Source: Gemmatimonas phototrophica (GTDB taxonomy: Bacteria > Gemmatimonadota > Gemmatimonadetes > Gemmatimonadales > Gemmatimonadaceae). Taken from it: a stretch of 8,384 bases of DNA. How positions within the stretch are numbered: the stretch's first letter is position 1; each line of letters begins with the position of its first letter. The position numbers were made by a program, and so were the translations under genes. The notes below the pieces were generated by a model, which saw only the letters and a list, made by a program, of their open reading frames with translations, was not told the origin of the DNA and searched no databases. Below are positions 1-5,090 of the stretch, piece after piece. The stretch is from positions 1-8,384 of the forward strand of contig CAMBRJ010000100.1 of the NCBI GenBank assembly GCA_945870175.1. The letters are read 5' to 3'.

Positions 1-54
1 GTATCACAAATACGTCGGGGAGTTCCTCTTGCGTTCCTGTCGAGGGCACCTACT

Positions 55-63
55 TTATCCACA
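55..63 (+). promoter_or_regulatory. Exact DnaA-box match TTATCCACA
   Basis: TTATCCACA matches the DnaA-box consensus exactly, and CCATCCACA at 66-74 is a two-mismatch neighbour. A single site this long is expected by chance in a few percent of windows of this size, so a function is weakly supported; it could bind DnaA at the upstream edge of the methyltransferase gene. Confidence 0.2.
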
Positions 64-165
64 TTCCATCCACACCAACGGGGCACCGTTATTCATTCTC
101 CCCGATCGCTCAAATACGAGTACGAGCTTTACGTCGAAGGCGAGATCGAGGACTACAAGGACTCG

Positions 166-876
166 GTGTCGCGCGGCGCGCTGCTCAAGATCGGCGACGA
201 AGCCGTGGAGGTCCTGCGCAAGCAGGATCAGATCGCGCTCACCGAGATGGTTGTGTGGCAGGAAGTCGACCGGCTGATCACCAAGCGCCTGCGAGTGCCC
301 ACGTACGCCACCTGGAAGCGTCGTCGGATCAAGATGCTCGAGCAGTACCAGAAGCCCGAGCACTGGGGCATTGACCCCAACGCAATGTTGGTGCGCGCCC
401 TCTCCAACTCCAGCGATCGGCATGTGCTGGTGGCCGGGGCGGAGCGTGAAGGCCCGGCGTTGTATCTCGCGGCACGTGGGTGCGCGGTGACCGCCGTGGA
501 GCCCGCCGTGGACGCCGTCGAGCGTGTCGTGCGGGCGGCGGAAGCCGCCGGGCTGACCGAGCGGGTTCGGGGCTACTGCGCCGACCTTGGGGGCTGGGCG
601 CCCGACGTCGCATTGCATGGCGTCGTCTGCTCGCCCACCGCATTTGCCGGCCTCACCATGCAGGATCGCGCGCGCGTGCTCGAAGTGCTGCAGAGCGCCA
701 CCGTCGACGGCGGCGTTCATCTCGTGGAAACGATCGCGGCCGGCACCGAAAGCATGCACGGTGGCTTTCCGCTGGAAGAGCTGCGCTCGCGGTACCGCGG
801 ATGGACGATCTCGGTCGAGAAGACGGTGGGGCTGCGCGAGACGTTCATGGCGCGCAAAGACGTGGCCGTCGCCTAA
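166..876 (+). CDS. Probable SAM-dependent methyltransferase (class I fold), 5' end uncertain
   Basis: Counted from the GTG at 166, residues 86-112 have the beta1-loop-alpha-beta2 pattern of a class I methyltransferase: HVLVAGAEREGPALYLAARG, then AVTAVEP ending in the acidic residue that usually binds the SAM ribose. This resembles TehB-like enzymes, but the glycine loop is degenerate (AGAEREG instead of GxGxG). Later strands (residues 149-190) fit the same fold. About 80 residues before the Rossmann core are helical and basic (WKRRRIKMLEQ) and I do not recognise them. GTG 166 has AAGGA just upstream, but codons from about 112 already look coding in this frame (third positions mostly G/C; YEYELYVEGEIEDYKDS), while 1-111 do not. 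There is no ATG, GTG or TTG in frame between 1 and 165 and no stop either, so the gene may start outside the window, use a rare start, or be disrupted. Substrate unknown. Hairpins follow directly after the stop. Confidence 0.7.
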   Translation: MSRGALLKIGDEAVEVLRKQDQIALTEMVVWQEVDRLITKRLRVPTYATWKRRRIKMLEQYQKPEHWGIDPNAMLVRALSNSSDRHVLVAGAEREGPALYLAARGCAVTAVEPAVDAVERVVRAAEAAGLTERVRGYCADLGGWAPDVALHGVVCSPTAFAGLTMQDRARVLEVLQSATVDGGVHLVETIAAGTESMHGGFPLEELRSRYRGWTISVEKTVGLRETFMARKDVAVA

Positions 877-877
877 A

Positions 878-914
878 CGACACAGATCGCAGGAACCCAT
901 CGCGATCTGTGTCG
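878..914 (+). terminator. Perfect 13-bp hairpin directly after the methyltransferase gene
   Basis: CGACACAGATCGC (878-890) and its exact complement GCGATCTGTGTCG (902-914) flank an 11-nt loop, starting two bases after the TAA stop. There is no T-run after it, so it is not a textbook intrinsic terminator; it could stabilise the mRNA 3' end or act together with the next hairpins. Confidence 0.55.
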
Positions 915-958
915 ATTGCACACAGAAAGAGCGACTTTGTGACGTGTCAGTAGGACAC

Positions 959-990
959 CGCCGACGGGGCTCACGTCGGCGTTTCTTTTT
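959..990 (+). terminator. Intrinsic terminator
   Basis: An 8-bp GC-rich stem (CGCCGACG 959-966 with CGTCGGCG 974-981, 7-nt loop) is followed directly by TTTCTTTTT (982-990). This is the classic form for the + strand. A 5-bp hairpin (GTGTC 944-948 / GACAC 954-958) abuts its 5' side. It probably ends the methyltransferase transcript. Confidence 0.8.
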
Positions 991-1053
991 AAGTCCATTA
1001 TTAGCAAAGACTTACAAATACATTCGGGCTGGCACTCGGTGTGCAATTGAACG

Positions 1054-1114
1054 GGGTGATCCGTCGCGTTCCGTGCGACGCTGCCGTACTCACACTCGGG
1101 GTGGAGGATCACCC
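1054..1114 (+). promoter_or_regulatory. Structured 5' leader that can mask the Shine-Dalgarno of the 58-aa gene
   Basis: GGGTGATCC (1054-1062) is exactly complementary to GGATCACCC (1106-1114), a 9-bp helix closing four bases before the ATG at 1118. Two bases of the Shine-Dalgarno GGAGG (1103-1107) lie inside the helix. Within the enclosed segment, GTCGC (1063-1067) pairs with GCGAC (1075-1079). The AT-rich stretch 982-1024 just upstream is the likely promoter area, though I see no convincing -35/-10 pair. A ligand, thermal or protein control is possible; only the pairing is seen. Confidence 0.45.
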
Positions 1115-1117
1115 ACT

Positions 1118-1294
1118 ATGCGTCTCAAAGAGTCAGTCCTCGTGCTCCAGCAGCGCGAACCCATGGGGATCGTGATCGCCGATGGTGGACCCGGTGATCG
1201 TCCGTCGCGTTTTGCCGCTTTCGTTTGGGGTCCTGTACCCGACGACGAGCTGCGCGAGACCGAGCGCACGAAGGAGCTCACCTCCGCATCGTGA
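1118..1294 (+). CDS. Small protein of unknown function (58 aa)
   Basis: The ORF begins MRLKESVLVLQQREPMGIVI and ends in a hydrophilic, charged tail (DDELRETERTKELTSAS). The start is chosen because ATG 1118 has GGAGG at 1103-1107, ten bases upstream, and because the frame ends just before a strong terminator-like hairpin. The middle has a hydrophobic stretch (MGIVIADGG, then FAAFVWGPVP) reminiscent of a short beta-strand fold, but it is too short for a transmembrane helix with confidence. No signal peptide and no cysteines. I do not recognise a family. It sits alone between two terminators, so it is probably transcribed as its own unit from the leader at 1025-1117. It could be lineage-specific; that it is a real gene rests on the ribosome site, the flanking signals and a plausible protein composition. 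Confidence 0.6.
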   Translation: MRLKESVLVLQQREPMGIVIADGGPGDRPSRFAAFVWGPVPDDELRETERTKELTSAS

Positions 1295-1314
1295 CCTGCT
1301 TCAGGGAAACGTGA

Positions 1315-1350
1315 AAGGCGCCGGCAGACATGCCGGCGCCTTCGCGTTTA
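1315..1350. terminator. Perfect 12-bp hairpin, probable bidirectional terminator
   Basis: AAGGCGCCGGCA (1315-1326), a GACA loop, then TGCCGGCGCCTT (1331-1342), with GCGTTTAT after it on the + strand and CCTTTCACGTTT on the - strand. It lies between the convergent 58-aa gene (stop 1294) and the H1-like gene (stop 1379), so it can serve both. The T-tracts are short in both directions. Confidence 0.7.
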
Positions 1351-1378
1351 TACACCTGCAAACGGCACGAACCGGTGC

Positions 1379-1747
1379 TTACTCGGCGACAGGTGCCGCA
1401 GCAACAACCTTTTTGGCGCGCTTGGTGGCCTTGCGGGCTCCCTTCTTCGCAGCCTTCTTGGCGACCTTCTTCGTGGCCTTTCTCGCGACCTTCTTGGTGG
1501 CCTTCTTCACGGCCTTCTTGGCAACCTTCTTGGCACCCTTCTTGGCAACCTTGCGGGTCACCTTCTTGGCGCCCTTCTTGGCAACCTTGCGGGTCACCTT
1601 CTTGGCGGTCTTACGGGTCGCCTTCTTGGCCGCCTTCTTCACCGACTTCTTCACGGCCTTCTTCGCGACCTTGCGGGTCGCCTTCTTCGCGACCTTACGG
1701 CCACCCTTCTTTGCCGCCTTCTTGGCGGCCTTCTTGGCAGGAGCCAT
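1379..1747 (-). CDS. Histone H1-like lysine-rich DNA-binding protein (122 aa)
   Basis: Predicted nucleoid protein. About 46% of its 122 residues are Lys or Arg, nearly all the rest Ala, Val, Thr and Gly, arranged as KKA/VA repeats (AKKA, RKVAKK, TRKVAKKGAKK). It has no aromatic residue and the only acidic one is the last (E122). This is the composition of eukaryotic H1 C-terminal tails and of bacterial Hc1/Hc2- or AlgP-like proteins, which coat DNA without sequence specificity. The start is the ATG at 1747, giving MAPAKKAAKK, with AGAGGA (1756-1761) eight bases upstream; a longer frame begins at 1816 but its extra 23 residues are of ordinary composition and precede that ribosome site. A 36-bp unit is duplicated in tandem (1532-1603). 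The gene is monocistronic and convergent with the 58-aa gene. The leader has several hairpins, so regulation through mRNA structure is possible. Confidence 0.85.
   Translation of the reverse strand: MAPAKKAAKKAAKKGGRKVAKKATRKVAKKAVKKSVKKAAKKATRKTAKKVTRKVAKKGAKKVTRKVAKKGAKKVAKKAVKKATKKVARKATKKVAKKAAKKGARKATKRAKKVVAAAPVAE
1532..1603 (-). repeat. Tandem 36-bp duplication inside the H1-like gene
   Basis: Positions 1532-1567 and 1568-1603 are identical except one base (A1535 against G1571). They encode two copies of a 12-residue period containing VTRKVAKKGAKK. The near-identity points to recent slippage or unequal exchange in a repeat-prone gene. Confidence 0.85.
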
Positions 1748-1783
1748 TTCGAAAATCCTCTCGAGGAGGTTTGGTTCGCACTC

Positions 1784-1841
1784 CCTTTCCCCCGGTGGAA
1801 AGGTGAGCTCACACAAGGCGCGGTGCAGGCACCGCCGCCTT
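1784..1841 (-). promoter_or_regulatory. Hairpin cluster in the leader of the H1-like gene
   Basis: Three elements stand side by side upstream of the H1-like start: a 7-bp stem CCTTTCC/GGAAAGG (1784-1790, 1797-1803), the 10-bp palindrome GTGAGCTCAC (1803-1812), and a stem of about 11 bp with one bulge (1815-1825 with 1830-1841, loop CAGG). Read on the minus strand the last one could end an upstream transcript, or all three may form the 5' leader of the H1-like mRNA. Only weak T-richness (TTGTGTG) follows the stem, so a terminator role is unsure. Confidence 0.4.
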
Positions 1842-2314
1842 ATGCGCTACACGGTCTCCAGAGGAGTCGTGCAGGTGGTTGTCCGCGTTGACGAGCGACG
1901 GGACCAGACAGCAGCAGCGCGCAGCGCAGAAACGCGAGTGGCGTAACGCGGCCGCACGAGACGTTCACGAATGACAGGGGAGATGCGCGCGAGGCAACGA
2001 GGGCGGCGGCGAGCGCCGCATCGAATGCCGAGGGTGTCGTGGGAGGCGACGACACGAAGACCGCGCGGCTCACGCATCGCGATGGCGACAGCGGAGCAAG
2101 CCGTCGCTCCGCGCAGAGGCGCGAGCAGCGACGACGAAACCGTGGTCTGAACCGCACTGCGGCTCGCCACGCGAAAGGTGGTCGCCGAAGCGACCGTAGG
2201 CTGCTCGAGGAACTCGTGCCGTTTTATGGCCACGCGTTGCCGATGAGGATTGCGCACCCTGTGGCCGTGTTGTGAGAACCACGGCGACCCGGATGTGGAC
2301 AGAACACGCAAGTC
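1842..2314. other. Gene-free stretch with many short perfect hairpins
   Basis: I see no convincing protein gene here. Frames on both strands are open but lack a good start with ribosome site, lack the G/C-biased third positions of neighbouring genes and give arginine-rich low-quality proteins. What it does hold is a run of perfect stems: 2034-2040/2049-2055 (7 bp), 2091-2097/2106-2112 (7 bp), 2180-2185/2190-2195 (6 bp, which on the minus strand closes a cUUCGg loop), and 2264-2269/2280-2285 (6 bp). Flanked by a promoter-like palindrome (2315-2358) and a hairpin (1815-1841), it may be a structured RNA or a long leader of the H1-like gene on the minus strand. No known RNA family motif (RNase P, tmRNA, SRP, 6S) was recognised. 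Confidence 0.4.
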
Positions 2315-2351
2315 GTTGAATTCACGCGAATATACGCGTGGATAATTCAAC
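2315..2351 (+). promoter_or_regulatory. Palindrome with a sigma70-like promoter, likely for tdh-kbl
   Basis: GTTGAATT-CACGCG (2315-2328) pairs with CGCGTG (2335-2340) and AATTCAAC (2344-2351), 14 bp with a 3-base bulge and an AATATA loop. On the + strand TTGAAT (2317-2322) and GATAAT (2341-2346) are spaced 18 bp, like a -35/-10 pair with start near 2353. The arms thus overlap the promoter, as an operator would. Distance to the tdh start is about 186 nt. Confidence 0.5.
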
Positions 2352-2358
2352 TGCGCAA
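2329..2358 (-). promoter_or_regulatory. Possible divergent promoter toward the H1-like gene
   Basis: Read on the minus strand, TTGCGC (2358-2353) and TATATT (2334-2329) are 18 bp apart, a plausible -35/-10 pair overlapping the + strand promoter. A transcript would enter the gene-free region and could reach the H1-like gene about 575 nt away. The -35 matches consensus only partly. Confidence 0.3.
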
Positions 2359-2538
2359 TAGCGCGTATAAAGAACGCGCGCGATTAGTAGTCGGCCACAG
2401 CACGACCGCGCCGACATCCGGCCTTCCACGGGCTTCGTGCGCATGCGACTTTTCGCGTTCCAACAGCAACTCGACGGTACGACGATCTCGTCGGCAGCGC
2501 GCGGCCATGCTGCGCGCGCCGGTTCTCCTGGGAGCGAC
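2353..2538 (+). promoter_or_regulatory. Long 5' leader of tdh with hairpins
   Basis: If transcription starts near 2353 the tdh mRNA has about 186 leader bases. Visible stems are GCGCGT/ACGCGC (2361-2366, 2374-2379) and CGACG/CGTCG (2480-2484, 2489-2493), and the GC-rich 2494-2520 can fold in more than one way. The core of a glycine or threonine-responsive element (riboswitch, Thr-rich leader peptide) was looked for and not seen. Confidence 0.3.
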
Positions 2539-3561
2539 ATGAAAGCGCTGGTGAAGCAAACGGCGGGGCGTGGCCTCACGCTGACCGAGGTGCCGGAGCC
2601 CACGTTCCGCGACGACGAAGTACTCATTCGCGTGCGCAGTGCCGGTGTCTGCGGCACCGACGTGCACATCTACGAGTGGGACGCCTGGGCCGCCGGTCGC
2701 TGCAAGCCACCGTTCATCTGCGGCCACGAGTTCGCCGGCGACGTGGTGGCCGTCGGCAGCTTCGTCGAGAGCGTCAAGGTCGGCGATCGCGTCACCGCCG
2801 AAGGGCACATCGTCGACGAGCGCTCGCTGTTCAGCCGGACCGGCAATGCGCACGCCGATCCGTCCACCAAGATTATCGGCGTCGACCGCGACGGCTGCTT
2901 CGCCGAGTACATCGCGATGCCGGCCACCAACGTCTGGCACCTCGACGATTCGATCAGCTACGACATCGGCGGCATTCACGACCCGATGGGCAACGCCTTC
3001 CACACTGCGCTCACGGCCAACATCCCCGGCGCCGTCGTCCTCATCACCGGCTGCGGGCCCATCGGCGCCTTCGCCGTCGGCATCTGCAAAGCCGCCGGCG
3101 CGGCCCGCATCATCGCCACCGACGTGAACCCCAAGCGTCTCGAGCTGGCCCGCACCATGGGCGCGCACGACGCCGTGCTTCCCGACGACGCCAAGGCCGC
3201 CGTCATGAAGGCGTCCGACGGCAACGGCGCCGACGTCGTGCTCGAGATGTCGGGCGTTCCGTCCGCGGTGCACCAGGCGTTCGCGCTCTGCCGCCCCGCC
3301 GGACGCGTGAACATGCTGGGCATTCCGTCCAAGTCGATCGACATCGACTTCGCCACCGAGATCATCTTCAAGGGCCTCACCATCTACGGCGTCGTCGGCC
3401 GGCGCATGTACGACACCTGGCACCAGATGTCACGGTTCGTCGCCTCCGGCAACTTCGATCCGACTCCCGTGATCACGCACCGCCTCCCGCTCGAAGCGGT
3501 CGATGACGCGATGCACCTGATCAAATCCGGCGACGCCGGCAAGATCATCTTCCAGCTGTAG
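2539..3561 (+). CDS. tdh: L-threonine 3-dehydrogenase
   Basis: NAD-dependent zinc medium-chain dehydrogenase oxidising L-threonine to 2-amino-3-ketobutyrate in the cytosol. It has 340 residues (E. coli Tdh has 341). Catalytic features are all present: C38, T40 and H43 in CGTDVH, H63-E64 in CGHEFAG, the DPMGNAFHTAL segment (D148), the Rossmann motif GCGPIG (171-176), and D195 ending beta2, which favours NAD. The C-terminal pattern (IIFKGLTIYGVVGRRM, THRLPLE) matches Tdh closely. The start at ATG 2539 gives the family N-terminus MKAL, with GGGAG (2530-2534) upstream; the frame is open to 2437 but that extra sequence is not conserved-looking. Oddity: the structural-zinc lobe has D93, S96, S99, D107 where E. 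coli Tdh has four cysteines, with no length change. It is followed 13 nt later by kbl, which supports the assignment over sorbitol or other alcohol dehydrogenases. Confidence 0.93.
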   Translation: MKALVKQTAGRGLTLTEVPEPTFRDDEVLIRVRSAGVCGTDVHIYEWDAWAAGRCKPPFICGHEFAGDVVAVGSFVESVKVGDRVTAEGHIVDERSLFSRTGNAHADPSTKIIGVDRDGCFAEYIAMPATNVWHLDDSISYDIGGIHDPMGNAFHTALTANIPGAVVLITGCGPIGAFAVGICKAAGAARIIATDVNPKRLELARTMGAHDAVLPDDAKAAVMKASDGNGADVVLEMSGVPSAVHQAFALCRPAGRVNMLGIPSKSIDIDFATEIIFKGLTIYGVVGRRMYDTWHQMSRFVASGNFDPTPVITHRLPLEAVDDAMHLIKSGDAGKIIFQL

Positions 3562-3574
3562 ACCGGGCTTCCCC

Positions 3575-4771
3575 ATGTCACTCAAGACTGAACTGCAGGC
3601 CGAGCTCGATGCGCTCAAGGCTGCCGGCACGTACAAGCGCCTCAACTACCTCGAGTCGCCGCAGGGTGCGCGCGTGCGGATGGAAGGACGCGGCGAGGTG
3701 ATCGTGCTGTCGTCCAACAACTACCTCGGCCTCGCCAACGAACCGGCGGTCGTCCAGGCCGGTATTCAGGCGCTCGAGCGGTACGGCGCCGGCACGGCCT
3801 CGGTCCGTTTCATCTGCGGCACCTTCGCGCTGCATCGCGAGCTCGAAACCGCGCTCGCCCGATTCGTGGGTACCGAGGCCTCGCTTTCGTACGTGTCGGC
3901 CTGGAACGCCAACGAGGCGCTCACGCCCACGATCGCCCGCGAAGGCGACTTCGTGATCTCCGACGCGCTCAACCATGCCTCGATCATCGATTCGGTGCGC
4001 CTGGCCAAGTCGATCACCAAGTGCACGACGGCGGTCTACAAGCACAGCGACATGGACGACCTCCGCGAGAAGCTGCGCGGCGCGAAGGATGCCAAGCGGA
4101 AGATCATCTGGACCGACGGCGTATTCTCAATGGAAGGCTCGATCTGCAAGCTCCCCGAGATCCTGCAGATCGCCCGCGACCATGACGCCATCGTAGTCAT
4201 GGACGACTCGCACGCCACCGGCGTGCTCGGCAAAACCGGACGCGGCACGGCGGAACATTTCGGAGTGATGGGCGACGTCGACATCATCACCTCGACGCTC
4301 GGCAAGGCCCTCGGCGGCGCGGCCGGCGGATTCATCGCCGGCCCGGCGGCGCTCTGCGACATGATGACGCAACGCTCGCGGCCGCAGCTGTTCTCGAATG
4401 CGTTGCCGCCCACCGTCGCGGCCAGTTCGCTGGCCGCCGTGGAGTTCACCGAAGCGCACCCCGAGCTGGTCACCAAGCTGCACGACAACGCGGCGTACTT
4501 CCGCGCGGCGATTCAGGAGGCCGGCTTCCATCCGCTTCCCGGCGAAACGCCAATCGTCCCGATCATCGTGGGCGAGACGGCCTTGGCTATCAAGGTCAGC
4601 GAAATGCTGCTCGATCGCGGCGTGTTCGTGACGGGCTTCGGCTTCCCGGTGGTCCCGCAGGGTCAGGCGCGCGTGCGCTGTCAGGTCAGCGCGGCGCACA
4701 GCCGTGAGGATCTTGATGCGGTTATCTCAGCCTTCAAGGAAGTGGGCAAGCTCGTCGGCCTGATTTCGTAG
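3575..4771 (+). CDS. kbl: 2-amino-3-ketobutyrate CoA ligase (glycine C-acetyltransferase)
   Basis: PLP-dependent alpha-oxoamine synthase that cleaves 2-amino-3-ketobutyrate with CoA to glycine and acetyl-CoA, the second step of threonine breakdown after Tdh. It has 398 residues, the same as E. coli Kbl. Seen motifs: ANEP region with SSNNYLGLAN (46-55), SVRFICGT (76-83), SDALNHASIIDS (129-140, His stacking on PLP), TDGVFSMEG (180-188), DDSHATG (210-216, Asp to the pyridine nitrogen), and STLGKALGGAAGGF (240-253) with the Schiff-base lysine K244; then QRSRPQLFSNALPP and VTGFGFPVVPQGQARVR. The start is ATG 3575, 13 nt after tdh stops; its ribosome site is weak (GGGC), consistent with coupling to tdh. 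One departure: AWNANEAL (110-117) where E. coli has CFDANGGL. The family also includes 8-amino-7-oxononanoate synthase, but sequence and neighbour both favour Kbl. Confidence 0.93.
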   Translation: MSLKTELQAELDALKAAGTYKRLNYLESPQGARVRMEGRGEVIVLSSNNYLGLANEPAVVQAGIQALERYGAGTASVRFICGTFALHRELETALARFVGTEASLSYVSAWNANEALTPTIAREGDFVISDALNHASIIDSVRLAKSITKCTTAVYKHSDMDDLREKLRGAKDAKRKIIWTDGVFSMEGSICKLPEILQIARDHDAIVVMDDSHATGVLGKTGRGTAEHFGVMGDVDIITSTLGKALGGAAGGFIAGPAALCDMMTQRSRPQLFSNALPPTVAASSLAAVEFTEAHPELVTKLHDNAAYFRAAIQEAGFHPLPGETPIVPIIVGETALAIKVSEMLLDRGVFVTGFGFPVVPQGQARVRCQVSAAHSREDLDAVISAFKEVGKLVGLIS

Positions 4772-4774
4772 TTC

Positions 4775-4869
4775 CCTCTGCGGGCTCTGCGCCCTCTGCC
4801 CCTCGGCGTGATCGGGCACCCTCGGGCACAGGAGGAACTGATCACGCCGAGGGGCAGAGCACACAGAGG
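4775..4869. repeat. Large inverted repeat with a perfect 20-bp stem after kbl
   Basis: The 20 bases at 4794-4813 (CTCTGCCCCTCGGCGTGATC) are exactly complementary to 4840-4859. An outer CCTCTG/CAGAGG pair (4775-4780, 4864-4869) adds six base pairs across an asymmetric internal loop. CTCTGC occurs three times in the left side (from 4776, 4785 and 4794). The 26-base loop contains a 10-base near-tandem repeat (TCGGGCAC at 4812 and 4822). No T-run follows on either strand, so it is not a standard terminator; it resembles interspersed intergenic hairpin elements of environmental bacteria. Confidence 0.7.
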
Positions 4870-4989
4870 AATACGTTAGCGTAGTCAGATCACCTGCATA
4901 GGCAACGCAGTGCCCCCGCCTCCCTCACGGTGGCCCGCATCATCCTGTCGATGTCGGTGCGCGGCGTCCGACCTACGGCCGAATGCGAC

Positions 4990-5035
4990 GCCGGATCGTG
5001 AAGTCCGAGGTTTTCCTCGGTCTCCACGATCCGGC
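4990..5035. terminator. Two-part hairpin downstream of the NYN gene, possible terminator
   Basis: GCCGGATCGTG (4990-5000) pairs exactly with CACGATCCGGC (5025-5035); inside, CCGAGG (5005-5010) and CCTCGG (5015-5020) close a TTTT loop, with a 4x4 internal loop between. It lies 56 bases past the NYN stop on the minus strand. No T-run follows. An alternative pairing, CGGCGTC (4962-4968) with GACGCCG (4987-4993), would compete with it. Confidence 0.4.
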
Positions 5036-5090
5036 CACCGACGGCTCCCGGTCGTAAGACCAGGGCGACAGTGGGACGCCGAGCGTGACC

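Larger units (their letters stand above)
4772..5090. other. Convergent intergenic region with two large palindromes
   Basis: No gene is supported between the kbl stop and the NYN gene stop; a 95-codon frame at 4910 on the + strand has low-quality composition and no ribosome site. The stretch holds the palindromes at 4775-4869 and 4990-5035, described separately, and otherwise nothing I can name. Confidence 0.6.

Noticed and set aside
55..921. Long minus-strand ORF of 288 codons across the methyltransferase
   Set aside because: Composition is that of an antisense shadow (His-, Gly- and Arg-rich, no motif), while the + frame has a clear methyltransferase pattern.
1748..1816. Longer start for the H1-like gene at 1816
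   Set aside because: The 23 extra residues are of ordinary composition and lie upstream of a good ribosome site for the ATG at 1747.
1842..2314. RNase P RNA, tmRNA, SRP RNA or 6S RNA
   Set aside because: None of the conserved core segments of these RNAs could be found on either strand.
1847..2350. Minus-strand ORF of 167 codons ending just before the hairpin at 1815-1841
   Set aside because: TTG start inside the promoter-like palindrome, no ribosome site, weak third-position bias and no recognisable domain; the open frame can be explained by high GC.
2437..2538. N-terminal extension of Tdh from an upstream in-frame start
   Set aside because: The 34 extra residues do not resemble the family, whose N-terminus MKAL begins at 2539 with a ribosome site.
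2347..3423. Minus-strand ORF of 358 codons opposite tdh
   Set aside because: It mirrors the tdh codons; tdh itself is strongly supported by motifs.
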